From: Desulfovibrio sp. X2
Lineage (GTDB): Bacteria > Desulfobacterota > Desulfovibrionia > Desulfovibrionales > Desulfovibrionaceae
Length of the DNA: 64,000 nt
Reading direction: 5' to 3'
Assembly (NCBI RefSeq): GCF_000422205.1
Contig: NZ_ATHV01000014.1
Span: 1-64,000 of the forward strand
In this document: positions 9,411 to 17,159 of the stretch, in pieces
How the letters are laid out: the number at the start of each line of letters is the position of its first letter
Numbering within the stretch: position 1 is the stretch's first letter
Translations under genes and position numbers: made by a program
The notes under the pieces: generated by a model
Seen by the model: only the letters and a program-made list of their open reading frames with translations
The model's database searches: none
Told to the model about the DNA's origin: nothing

Positions 9411-10154
9411 TCATATGCTTCTCAGTTGTTGATTCTCTTGCTCGTCCTCGCCGGGGGTGAAGCGCGGACGAGCTTTCCCGACAGCCAGTGTCACTCCGTA
9501 GCCCAAGGCCTCAAGCCACTTGACGAGCGTATCAAGCGTGACATTTCCTATCCCCCCACGCAGGGCAATGGAAAGATCGTGTGGTTCGATTCCGCAGATG
9601 TCGGCTGCCTGTGCTTTGGTCAGACCTCGATCAGAGATTACGCCATCCAGGGCGTGCACAAGAGCGGACTTGGCCGAGAGCAATTCGGGGTTCGGCAACC
9701 CGAGATCTGCAAAAACGTTCATGCTGGCGGCGTAAACCCTTCGCTCGGGATCGGGCTCAAGATCGGCCCGGAGGTACCGGAGTGCAGCCATACCCCGCTT
9801 TGTGATCATATCAATCGGCCGCGTTCCGAAACGTATGCTGTGACGCGTCATCCAGGTAGACGCACGTTCAGGAGCATTTCGGTAGAAAAGACGTACAGCT
9901 TTTTGAAGCGCCAGAAGGTGCCCGACCCGCTCGACAATCTCCGTGTCGTTCGGGAGCGGGAATCCCTGGCGGAAGCGCCCGAGCATGGCCCGACTTGATC
10001 TTGGCAAGCCCAACACGGAGGCTTGCTCATCCTCTGTCAGCCCCCAGCCATCCAGTGCCCGCAGGATCCTCCTGGTCAATCTCCGGCGTATACGGCGCTC
10101 CCGGGCGGAACCGGTCAATCGTAATGCTCCATGACTACGTGTACGATCATGCAT
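9411..10154 (-). CDS. DUF2384 (MbcA/ParS/Xre) antitoxin-like protein with extra HTH domain
   Basis: A 247-residue protein. Residues about 10-115 match the Xre/MbcA/ParS antitoxin-like family: an HTH segment (WGLTEDEQASVLGLP) then the C-terminal domain with IRFGTRPIDMITKRGMAALRYL. A second helix-turn-helix of the HigA-like type follows (LTKAQAADICGIEPHDLSIALRGG, about residues 170-215). ATG at 10154 is preferred because AAGGAG lies 6 bases before it; ATG at 10157 is possible. Such antitoxins normally sit next to a RES-domain NAD-degrading toxin. None is present: hsdR ends 54 bases downstream and the upstream side is non-coding. It may be an orphan antitoxin or a regulator of the island. Confidence 0.8.
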   Translation of the reverse strand: MHDRTRSHGALRLTGSARERRIRRRLTRRILRALDGWGLTEDEQASVLGLPRSSRAMLGRFRQGFPLPNDTEIVERVGHLLALQKAVRLFYRNAPERASTWMTRHSIRFGTRPIDMITKRGMAALRYLRADLEPDPERRVYAASMNVFADLGLPNPELLSAKSALVHALDGVISDRGLTKAQAADICGIEPHDLSIALRGGIGNVTLDTLVKWLEALGYGVTLAVGKARPRFTPGEDEQENQQLRSI

Positions 10155-10308
10155 CATTTTCTCCTTCTCGTATAATTCATGCGCAAACAAGAGCATGACT
10201 ATAAAATACTATGCATCATGGCCACATGAGAGAGCAAACAAAAAACAAGTCAGTCTTGTTTAGACACAGATAACGTACAGATAATTACAGACACTACCCT
10301 GCTGACAA

Positions 10309-10356
10309 AATAATCCCGCAAGGCATCGATTTATCATGATGCCTTGCGGGATTATT
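10309..10356. terminator. Strong bidirectional terminator hairpin
   Basis: A perfect 19-bp inverted repeat (10309-10327 with 10338-10356) around a 10-base loop; the core is CCCGCAAGGCATC. On the leftward strand, after the integrase gene, it is followed by TTTT, and on the rightward strand by ATTATTATTT. It most likely ends the integrase transcript coming from 11312 and shields the antitoxin-like gene promoter. Confidence 0.85.
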
Positions 10357-10364
10357 ATTTGTGT

Positions 10365-11312
10365 CTATTTCGAACCGAGATACTGTGACACGACTGAATC
10401 GCGATCCGGTCCGTGTCCCAACTCGGATTTGATTATCAGGCGGGCATCCCGGTCCAGCTTGGACCAGGCTTTCCCCGCAACTCGTTCCGCATTGGAACGA
10501 AACTCCACTTTGCTCGGGAATTTGCATGGCGGAAGAAAGCCCGTGATGCATTCGTAGCGCCCCTGGGCATAGGCATGGCGGTTTCCATGCATCGAGGCCC
10601 CGGACGTTGACCTGGAAATGCCCTGCTTGGCCAGAGTGGCGTAGGCGAACTTTCGCCACTGGGCCTCACTCATTGCCGGGTCCATGGTCGATCCCCGTGG
10701 AGAGATGCAGTCTCGTGCAAAAACCAGGGCCTTTCGACTGACCTCCGGAACTGAAGACAAGATCCTGTCCCGCCCTCCTTTAGTGCCCTCGCTTATGAGG
10801 ACTCTCCCGTCAGACAGGACTGCCCGCTCAGGATTCAATTTGCAGGACTCCTCGAAACGAAGCCCTAGCGAGCGCTGGAGCATGAGCTGGGCAGCAAGTC
10901 GCTGCTCATTGAGCGATCCGTTACGCAGTGTGTGAACCACCTCTCTGAATACATTTTCGGGGAGCGACTTGTCCGAGTTCGTGACGTAGGTTCTGTTGGG
11001 AATACCGAACTCCTCGTTCCTGCTTTCCGCGACGCGCGAATTTCCAAAATGACTACAGCAGATCCGAACGGCTGAAAGGTACTCCTTTACGGTCGCGGCG
11101 GTGAGACCATCGATATTGAGCCAATGGCCGACCACCGCCGCGACGTGTTTCATGCTTACGTTTTCCCATTTCCGCACGCCAAAGCCGAGTTGATGCAAGG
11201 TACTCACAAAACGCTTGGCTTCATTGAAATGGTTCTTCTTCGTTTTTCCTGATCCCCCGTGGCTTTTGATCCCGCGATGAGCGCCCATGAGAAGGCTGTT
11301 TTCATTCTTCAT
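10365..11312 (-). CDS. Tyrosine recombinase of the Integrase_1 type
   Basis: A 315-residue site-specific recombinase. The N-terminal half (about 15-130) is a SAM-like DNA-binding domain (FVSTLHQLGFGVRKW, TVKEYLSAVRICC). The catalytic half keeps the tyrosine recombinase residues: Arg in LGLRFEES, a Lys-containing EGTKGGRDR turn, the HGNRH box, LGHGPDRDS and the nucleophile in QYLG. This is the layout of the Integrase_1/Phage_int_SAM_2 family, distinct from phage-lambda-like integrases. ATG at 11312 has AGGAGG 6 bases upstream and is clearly better than the longer open frame. It is flanked by a terminator downstream and the hairpin block upstream, which lies in its 5' region. What DNA site it acts on is unknown. 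Confidence 0.88.
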   Translation of the reverse strand: MKNENSLLMGAHRGIKSHGGSGKTKKNHFNEAKRFVSTLHQLGFGVRKWENVSMKHVAAVVGHWLNIDGLTAATVKEYLSAVRICCSHFGNSRVAESRNEEFGIPNRTYVTNSDKSLPENVFREVVHTLRNGSLNEQRLAAQLMLQRSLGLRFEESCKLNPERAVLSDGRVLISEGTKGGRDRILSSVPEVSRKALVFARDCISPRGSTMDPAMSEAQWRKFAYATLAKQGISRSTSGASMHGNRHAYAQGRYECITGFLPPCKFPSKVEFRSNAERVAGKAWSKLDRDARLIIKSELGHGPDRDSVVSQYLGSK

Positions 11313-11346
11313 AAAAAACCTCCTGACCTGCCAAATAGCTACCTCG

Positions 11347-11879
11347 GGCGCGTGAGCGCCGGTGTGTTGGTAAATGAGGGGTCGGGCGTGAGCCGACTTC
11401 AGTCGGCCCCGTCTGGCCCAAGGCCAGAACGCAAGACGCCCCTGACAAGGTATGTAATCGACCATCTAAGGGGATGGCCGTTGGCAAGGGATAGGATGGG
11501 GAGAGAGGGATGCCTGACGGGAACTAGCCGTCAGGTCGGAATATAGTCTTGTTCCGACGCTAGGCGACCGGAACAAGATAATAATGTGGCGCGCTTAGGC
11601 GCGCGACGATGACGACGCGCTACGCGCGTCTGTATTCCTCTCGCGAGTCATACAGACGCGCGAAATGCCATTTGGGAGATAATTTGGGGTGCCCGCTTAG
11701 GCGGGTAGTCAGGGGTGCACGCAGAGGGTGCACGGCATGCTGTTTCGTTGCCGCCAAAGCGGCTCTTGACGCACAAACCTGCCGTGCTTTTGAGGGATAC
11801 CAATCGCCGAAGCCATTGGTATTTGGGATGCGCAGGGCGCATTCTATGACCCGAAATTTTTACACCCGCCGGGTTCGGG
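11347..11879. repeat. Dense array of short perfect hairpins upstream of the integrase gene
   Basis: This non-coding block is almost wholly built of inverted repeats. Those I can place by eye: 11347-11360 (loop GTGA), 11381-11397 (loop GTGA), 11392-11407 (loop TTCA), 11412-11428 (loop CAA), 11462-11477, 11513-11535 (8-bp arms), 11548-11577 (9-bp arms with an inner CGC-TAG-GCG), 11589-11604 (loop TTAG), 11614-11630 (loop TAC), 11623-11662 (13-bp arms), 11692-11705 (loop TTAG), 11715-11733, 11730-11737 with 11780-11787 enclosing 11750-11763 (loop CAAA), 11797-11822, 11828-11842 (loop AGG), 11850-11879 (nested). Arm sequences differ but loops recur. It could be a structured RNA, a single-stranded-DNA recombination or replication site, or both. 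With the following AT-rich 11880-12147, this makes up the gene-less stretch 11313-12147. Confidence 0.85.
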
Positions 11880-12147
11880 GATTGATGCGCTTAGCTAGAT
11901 CAAACACGGACCATTCGTCAATGATGAGAAAAGAAAACAGAGCCCCCCAATATTCGCATTGAAATTTTAAAAGAAAATGCTTATATAGACCCCTTCTTAC
12001 AGTGACGCCATGCCAAATATTATATGGCTCTGACGTCCAGAACACTGACTTTTATCCCGCATTTCTTAGCATTACCAAACTACAAGCGGCTCGTCTATTT
12101 ACCATGTGCTTTTAGTAAAACAATTTTTCTTACTAAAGAGGACCTCC

Positions 12148-12438
12148 ATGAAGATTTTCGAATCGACACAAAATATTCAGGATGCAGTAGATTCCGTATT
12201 GAAACACGGTTTCGCAGCGATCGATGGAACAAAGTCAACAGCCGTTCCCTATGCAGAGAGGGTTGTCAACGCATTGGTTCCTCACAATATATCCGCATCT
12301 ATTGGATACCAAAATACTTTGAAAAATGGCTACCTTTATTATGTGGTTGATTTAGAAAGATATCCATGTGGTGATGAGGAGCTGAAAAGACTTATCGATG
12401 ATGTTGACAGTGATAACGATCCTTGCGAAAATTTTTAA
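12148..12438 (+). CDS. Small unrecognised protein (96 residues) beside the hairpin block
   Basis: A 96-residue acidic protein, start ATG at 12148 with GAGG seven bases upstream. An ATG 14 codons earlier lacks a ribosome site. Codon use is strongly AT-rich, unlike the core genome but like the island's HTH gene. No known motif is recognised. The sequence contains alternating short helix- and strand-like segments (AYAERVVNAL-like helix, NGYLYYVVDLERY strand) and an acidic tail (DDVDSDNDP), without signal peptide or membrane segment, so it is predicted cytosolic. It lies between two recombinase genes, transcribed away from the hairpin array. Possible roles include an element-specific regulator or a small effector; there is no evidence for either. 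Confidence 0.65.
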   Translation: MKIFESTQNIQDAVDSVLKHGFAAIDGTKSTAVPYAERVVNALVPHNISASIGYQNTLKNGYLYYVVDLERYPCGDEELKRLIDDVDSDNDPCENF

Positions 12439-12487
12439 TACATTTCTATATGCTAATGAAAAAAGGATACTGCTTACAGTTAATATT

Positions 12488-13474
12488 TCACATGAGCTTT
12501 ACCGCTAAACTCTCTGCATTAAGATGCGTATATCTCTTCAACATTTCTAGTGTCTTATGCCCGGTCACTTCCGCCACCTCCATCATGTTCAAACCTTTCT
12601 CAAATAATCGACTGGTAGCCTCATGCCTTAAGTCATGAAACCTAAGATCATCCAGCCCCGCACGGCCAGTAACACGCATGAATGCGGTGGTGATGGCATT
12701 AGGGGTTATTCGCCAGACCGGTCCGATATCCACATTTCGTTTAGTTAAGATTTCAGCAGCTTTTACGGACAGAGGAACCTGACGAGGTTCACCCGTCTTA
12801 GTCTGTTCAGACAAGAGCGACACTACTTTACGCCTCAGCTCCACCTGCTCCCAGCGCATCTGCGCTATCTCGTTTCGCCTCATGGCTGTCTCAATGGCAA
12901 AGATGATGATGTCTGCAATCTCACCGCCATATTGACGAGCAGCTGTCAGCAGCCTTTCCTCTTCCCCTGGCTTTAGTCGCCTCTCGCGGGCTCTCGGCAT
13001 CTTTGGGAGACGCACATTTGCAGTGGGAAGACCACGAGGCAGGTTGATGCCCCAGTCTATCTGACAACACTTGAGGACGCGGTTGAGGAGCCCCATGTCG
13101 TGCCTGACGGTCTGGAGACTGTAGGTCTTGAGCATGATCTCGCGGTAGGCGGATATCTGCGCCGAATCCAGGGTGGCGAGACTGGTCGCTCCGAGATTCT
13201 CTTTCAGGCGGTCGAGGTTAGCCATCTGGGCTATGCCGCCACGCGCCAGAGAGGGGCAGACATCTTTCTTGTAGCGATCAATGGCCTGGGCAAGGGATGT
13301 CTTCTCTGCTGCTGTCGTGGAGACGAACGTCGCCCGGTCCATCTGGCTCTCGATGCCACGCGACCAAGCTTCGGCATCCGCCCGGGTATCGAAGGTTCGC
13401 GTCTGGACCGGGTAGCCCTTACGTCTGACTTTGACCTGCCACTGCCCCATTCCGCGCCGCGTGATCGTCGCCAT
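12488..13474 (-). CDS. Phage-type tyrosine integrase of the tRNA-Pro island
   Basis: A 328-residue site-specific recombinase. The N-terminus (MATITRRGMGQWQVKVRRKGYP) is an AP2-like arm-binding domain, followed by a core-binding SAM-like domain (about 55-145) and the catalytic domain with Arg in ETAMRRNEIAQMRW, HDLRHEATSRL, GHKTLEML and the nucleophile Tyr in KRYTHLN. ATG at 13474 is preferred because GGAGGG lies just upstream; the longer frame starting at 13510 lacks a ribosome site. It starts about 95 bases from the partial tRNA-Pro at the island edge, so it is the best candidate for the enzyme that inserted the island there. Convergent with the 96-residue gene. Confidence 0.93.
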   Translation of the reverse strand: MATITRRGMGQWQVKVRRKGYPVQTRTFDTRADAEAWSRGIESQMDRATFVSTTAAEKTSLAQAIDRYKKDVCPSLARGGIAQMANLDRLKENLGATSLATLDSAQISAYREIMLKTYSLQTVRHDMGLLNRVLKCCQIDWGINLPRGLPTANVRLPKMPRARERRLKPGEEERLLTAARQYGGEIADIIIFAIETAMRRNEIAQMRWEQVELRRKVVSLLSEQTKTGEPRQVPLSVKAAEILTKRNVDIGPVWRITPNAITTAFMRVTGRAGLDDLRFHDLRHEATSRLFEKGLNMMEVAEVTGHKTLEMLKRYTHLNAESLAVKLM

Positions 13475-13492
13475 TGTCCCTCCGCACCGAGT

Positions 13493-13519
13493 GTCCCAAA
13501 TTTGTCCCAAATGTGGGAT
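13493..13519. repeat. Direct repeats near the attachment site (possible integrase arm sites)
   Basis: GTCCCAAAT occurs at 13493-13501 and again at 13504-13512, an 11-bp period close to one helical turn, followed at once by an inverted match (ATGTGGGAT, 13511-13519). The position, between the integrase start and the tRNA fragment, suits arm-type integrase or excisionase sites. This is inference from placement and spacing only. Confidence 0.4.
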
Positions 13520-13568
13520 AAAAGATGCCGTACTTTATATGATTATGCGGAGTTGGACAATTCTCATT

Positions 13569-13619
<51 letters not shown>

Positions 13620-13625
13620 TATTTC

Positions 13626-13666
13626 AATGGGTTGGAGTCCATGACGGACGCCAACCCATTTTTTTT
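13626..13666 (+). terminator. Rho-independent terminator of the original tRNA-Pro gene
   Basis: AATGGGTTGG (13626-13635) pairs with CCAACCCATT (13651-13660); an inner stem GTCC/GGAC (13637-13640 with 13646-13649) extends it, and eight T residues follow from 13659. It sits 7 bases after the tRNA CCA end, as expected for the terminator left behind when the island split the tRNA gene. Confidence 0.9.
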
Positions 13667-13724
13667 GCCAGCCTATGGCTCCCGCCGGGTGCAGTGCCCA
13701 AGCCCGCGAGGCAGGCGGCGCGTG

Positions 13725-14684
13725 TCAGCGCAGGCCGCTCACCACCATCTGCGCCAGGAGCACGGCCAGGGTGGCGGCGGGGTAGTAGCTGGAGAGGTTG
13801 AAGAGGCGGGAGGCCTTGTCCGCCGCGTCGAAGGGGTCGCGCATGAGGCGCAGGACGGGCAGGAGCGTGAGGCAGGCGCCCAGGGCCAGGGCCGTGAGCA
13901 GGAAGGGCGCGGAGAGGCCGCCCGGGGCCAGGGCGAGCACCAGGGCCGAGAGCGCCAGGGCCGCGGCGATGGAGCCCGCGGCCACGCGCGAGGCCGTGCG
14001 CGGGCCGTAGCACAGCGGGATGGTGCGCGCCTCGTAGCAGGTGTCCTCGCCCACGTCGTACCAGTCGGCCGGGATGTTCTGCCCGCCGATCTCCCAGAGG
14101 AATATCCAGGCGAAGAGCCCGGCCACGAACCAGCCCGAGGGCGCGGGGTCCACGGCGTAGACCGCGGCCATGCCGCCCAGCGTCTTGACCACGCCGCTTA
14201 TGAGCGCGCGCAGGCTCGTGACCGTGAGCAGCTTGCAGTAGGTCACCTCGAGCAGGCAGCCCAGCAGCAGGATGTAGGCGCTGACCGGGTTCAGCGCCGC
14301 GGCGCAGACCAGCGCGACGAGCCCCCATCCCGCGGCCCAGAGCACGGCCTCGCGCAGGGGCAGCAGCCCCTGGGCGATGGGATGGCGCACGAAGGCCGCG
14401 TCCAGGTAGGCCTGGCTCTTGTCCGGCGGCGAGGCGAGGAGCTTTTCGCGGTCCACCTTGTGGTCCACGATGTCGTTCAGCGCGTAGACGGCGGTGTAGC
14501 CGCCGAAGGCCGCGAGACAGCCGAGGATGACGACCTCGGCCGAGGGGATGCGGCCGAGCCAGAGCAGCGCGGCCAGGACCGGCGTGGCCATGTCCAAAAG
14601 GCCGTGCGGCGTGCGCGAAAGGGCCAGGAAAAGCCGGAGCTTCCCGCTTCCCCGCGGTGCCTGGGCGGTCAAGGCGCTGTCCAC
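13725..14684 (-). CDS. UbiA-family polyprenyl transferase
   Basis: A 319-residue integral membrane prenyltransferase with 8-9 hydrophobic segments. The two Asp-rich motifs of the family are visible: NDIVDHKVDREK near residues 70-81 and DWYDVGED near residue 205, which bind Mg-diphosphate of the isoprenoid donor. Family members attach polyprenyl chains to aromatic rings. Because ubiE and four mqn genes are in the window, a role in menaquinone assembly (a MqnP or MenA-like step) is plausible, but the sequence is not close enough by eye to name the acceptor. It is the last gene of a leftward run after cydB, with an 87-base gap. Confidence 0.8.
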   Translation of the reverse strand: MDSALTAQAPRGSGKLRLFLALSRTPHGLLDMATPVLAALLWLGRIPSAEVVILGCLAAFGGYTAVYALNDIVDHKVDREKLLASPPDKSQAYLDAAFVRHPIAQGLLPLREAVLWAAGWGLVALVCAAALNPVSAYILLLGCLLEVTYCKLLTVTSLRALISGVVKTLGGMAAVYAVDPAPSGWFVAGLFAWIFLWEIGGQNIPADWYDVGEDTCYEARTIPLCYGPRTASRVAAGSIAAALALSALVLALAPGGLSAPFLLTALALGACLTLLPVLRLMRDPFDAADKASRLFNLSSYYPAATLAVLLAQMVVSGLR

Positions 14685-14771
14685 TCGTCCTCCATCGGTC
14701 GGTCTGCGGATCCCTTTCCGGAATCGTTTGCGGAACCGGCCGCGACCGGCTGGGCGGCCGCGGGCGAAATC

Positions 14772-15749
14772 CTAGTCATTCCCGCCGAGGCGGGGCCTGA
14801 ACACATAGTACTGATACCCATTGTAGCACACCATCACCGGCAGGAGAACCGCAAACATCCAGGTCATGATGCCGAGCACGCCCGCGGGCGAGGCCGCGTC
14901 GGCGATGCGCACCGAGCCGGGCACGATGAAGGGGTACATGGTCGCGGCCAGGGCGGCCAGCAGGCTCCCCATGAGGCCCGCGGCCCAGGGGAATACAGGA
15001 CCGCCGCGCCGCGCCGAGAAGGCGAGCATGGCCAGGCAGACCAGGGCGGCGAGGCCGAGCACCGGATACCAGGCCACGGCGCCCGAGGGATCGAGCCTGC
15101 CGCCGCCCACGGCCCAGGCGGCGAGCCAGGCCCCGGCCAGGAGCGTGCCCGCCGCGCCGAAGCCCAGGGCCTTGGCGGCGAGCCGCCTCGGCGCGCCCTG
15201 CACGCGGCGCATGAGATAGGCCCCGCCGAGCATGAGGTCGGCCATGAGGAGGAGCGCCGCCACGGGCAGCGCGCCCAGGGAGAGGAAGTCCCAGAAGCCG
15301 CCTGTGTAGCGGCCGTCCGCCACGGGCAGGCCGGAAAGCAGCGCGCCCGCGATGAGCGCCTGGGCCGCGACGATGCACAGGCTCCCGAGCCCCAGCGCCG
15401 TGAGCCAGCCGCGCGGCCGGGCCGCGCCGTGGTGGTATTCCATGGCCACGCCACGGCAGATGAGCCCCATGAGCAGGAGCAGGAACGGCAGGTAGAGGGC
15501 GGGCAGGAGCAGGCTGTAGACCAGGGGGAAGGCGCCGAAGAGGGCGCCGCCCAGGACCACGAGCCAGGTCTGGTTGGCATGCCAGACGCTCGAGACCGTC
15601 CCGATCATGGCCTCGCGGCCCTCGTCCTCGCCATGCAGCAGGAGCAGGAGCCCCACGCCCAGGTCCGCGCCGTCGAGCGCGAGGTAGAGGAAGAGGATCG
15701 CGGCGATGATCAGGAACCAGACGTCGGCGTAAGGGTTCACGGCCATCAT
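14772..15749 (-). CDS. cydB: Cytochrome bd quinol oxidase subunit II
   Basis: A 325-residue membrane protein with about eight transmembrane helices, the partner of CydA. The start region reads MMAVNPYADVWFLIIAAILFL and includes the typical LDGADLGVG and HANQTWLVV motifs. ATG at 15749 overlaps the cydA stop (ATGA); the next codon is also ATG, so the start is uncertain by one residue. With CydA it oxidises menaquinol and reduces oxygen to water, which in anaerobes serves oxygen protection. No small CydX-like frame follows, in agreement with the CIO-type CydA. The protein contains no own haem ligands beyond the family pattern. Confidence 0.94.
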   Translation of the reverse strand: MMAVNPYADVWFLIIAAILFLYLALDGADLGVGLLLLLHGEDEGREAMIGTVSSVWHANQTWLVVLGGALFGAFPLVYSLLLPALYLPFLLLLMGLICRGVAMEYHHGAARPRGWLTALGLGSLCIVAAQALIAGALLSGLPVADGRYTGGFWDFLSLGALPVAALLLMADLMLGGAYLMRRVQGAPRRLAAKALGFGAAGTLLAGAWLAAWAVGGGRLDPSGAVAWYPVLGLAALVCLAMLAFSARRGGPVFPWAAGLMGSLLAALAATMYPFIVPGSVRIADAASPAGVLGIMTWMFAVLLPVMVCYNGYQYYVFRPRLGGND

Positions 15750-17146
15750 GCCTCCCCTCCCCGTCCGGGGCCGCTTGCGGCCTGCCGCGGCAGGGGCAGC
15801 GTGGTGTCCGGCCCGGCCAGGAGCAGCTTTCGCGCGTACCAGAGGAATATGCCGAGGAGCACGGTGTACACGGCCAAATAGGCGGCGAGCGACCAGCCCA
15901 CCGCGGCCGGGGGCAGGATGCTCGCGCCCTCGGAGGTGCGGATCAGGTTGTAGAGGACCCAGGGCTGGCGGCCCACCTCGCGCGTGACCCAGCCCGTCTC
16001 CGTGGCCAGGTAGCCGAGCGGCGCCATGACCACCCAGGCCCGGAGCAGGGTCCTGCTCCCCGCGGCGCGCTCGGGGGAGAGCCCGCCCTTGCGCCAGACC
16101 CACAGCGTCCAGAACATGAGCAGGACCATGGCGAAGCCGATCGCCATCATCACCCGGAAGGCATAGAAGGGCACGACGATGGGCGGCCTGTCCTCGGGCG
16201 GGAAGGAGCTGAGCCCGACCACGCGGCCGGTGGGGGAGCTCGTGAGCAGCAGGCTCAGGGCGTAGGGGATGGCGATCTCAAAGCTGTTGCGGTCGTGGTC
16301 GGAATCGGGCCAGGCGACGACGGCCCAAGGAGCGCCCTCGCCCGGCGCGTTGGTGTGCCAGTGGGCCTCCAGCGCCGCCAGCTTGGCGGGCTGGGTCTCG
16401 GTGACCATGCGGCCCGCGCGGTCGCCCATGAGGACCTGCAGCGGGGCCACGAGCACGGCCGCGACCAGGGCCAGCTTCAGGGAGCGCAGGAAGAATTCGG
16501 TCTTCACGCCGCGCAGGATGTACCAGGCGCTGATGCCGCCGATGACGAAGAGGCTCGTCTCCAGGCAGGCCAGCCACATGTGCCCGAAGCCGGGGAAGAG
16601 GTCCGGGGTGAAGACGGCCGCCGCCCAGTCGGTGATGTGGTAGATGCCGTCCTTGTTGCTCAAAAAGCCGCCGCGGGGCGTGTGCATCCAGCTGTTGGCG
16701 ACCATGATCCAGAAGGCCGAGAGCGAGGCGCCGAGCGCCACCATGCCGGTGGCGAAGAGATGCATGCCCGCGCTCACCTTCTCCCAGCCGTAGACCATGA
16801 TGTAGAGGAAGGCCGCCTCGAGCATGAAGGCCATGGCCCCCTCGAAGCCGAGGATCTGGCCGAAGAAGTTGCCGGTCATGGCCGAGAAGGCGCTCCAGTT
16901 GGTGCCGAACTGGAACTCCAGCGGGATGCCGCTGGCCACGCCCACGGCGAAGTTCAGGATGAAGAGCTTCGTCCAGAAGCGGGTGTGGTGGTAGTAGGCG
17001 GGCTCGCGCGTGCGCAGCCACAGGGCCTCGGTCGTGAAGAGGAAGATGGAGAGCCCGATGGTCAGGAGCGGCCAGGCGATGTGGAACATGGTCGTGGCCG
17101 CGAACTGCAGCCGCGACAGGAAGACGTGATCGCCCAGGAAGTCCAT
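15746..17146 (-). CDS. cydA: Cytochrome bd quinol oxidase subunit I (CIO-like, short Q-loop)
   Basis: A 466-residue haem-bearing subunit with about nine transmembrane helices. Visible family marks are His22 in TTMFHIAWPLL, the GRQPW motif near residue 390, GHMWLACLE, and the quinol loop starting LMGDRAGRMVTETQPAKLAA. The Q-loop lacks the long C-terminal insertion of E. coli CydA, so it belongs to the short-loop, often cyanide-insensitive (CIO) class. Located in the cytoplasmic membrane; takes electrons from menaquinol. GGAGGGA precedes the start. It lies 13 bases after the methyltransferase gene and overlaps cydB, forming one operon. Confidence 0.95.
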   Translation of the reverse strand: MDFLGDHVFLSRLQFAATTMFHIAWPLLTIGLSIFLFTTEALWLRTREPAYYHHTRFWTKLFILNFAVGVASGIPLEFQFGTNWSAFSAMTGNFFGQILGFEGAMAFMLEAAFLYIMVYGWEKVSAGMHLFATGMVALGASLSAFWIMVANSWMHTPRGGFLSNKDGIYHITDWAAAVFTPDLFPGFGHMWLACLETSLFVIGGISAWYILRGVKTEFFLRSLKLALVAAVLVAPLQVLMGDRAGRMVTETQPAKLAALEAHWHTNAPGEGAPWAVVAWPDSDHDRNSFEIAIPYALSLLLTSSPTGRVVGLSSFPPEDRPPIVVPFYAFRVMMAIGFAMVLLMFWTLWVWRKGGLSPERAAGSRTLLRAWVVMAPLGYLATETGWVTREVGRQPWVLYNLIRTSEGASILPPAAVGWSLAAYLAVYTVLLGIFLWYARKLLLAGPDTTLPLPRQAASGPGRGGEA

Positions 17147-17159
17147 CGTCTCTCCCTCC

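Noticed and set aside
11347-11879. CRISPR array
   Set aside because: No constant repeat with regular spacers; each hairpin has its own arm sequence, and no cas gene is present.
11347-11879. Integron attC sites or a retron non-coding RNA
   Set aside because: No paired R and L boxes with GTT cores and no cassette genes; no reverse transcriptase gene within the window. An analogous mechanism is not excluded.
11609-11962. Protein-coding frames inside the hairpin block
   Set aside because: The frames on both strands lack ribosome sites and cross the inverted repeats with Arg/Cys/Ala-rich, domain-free translations.
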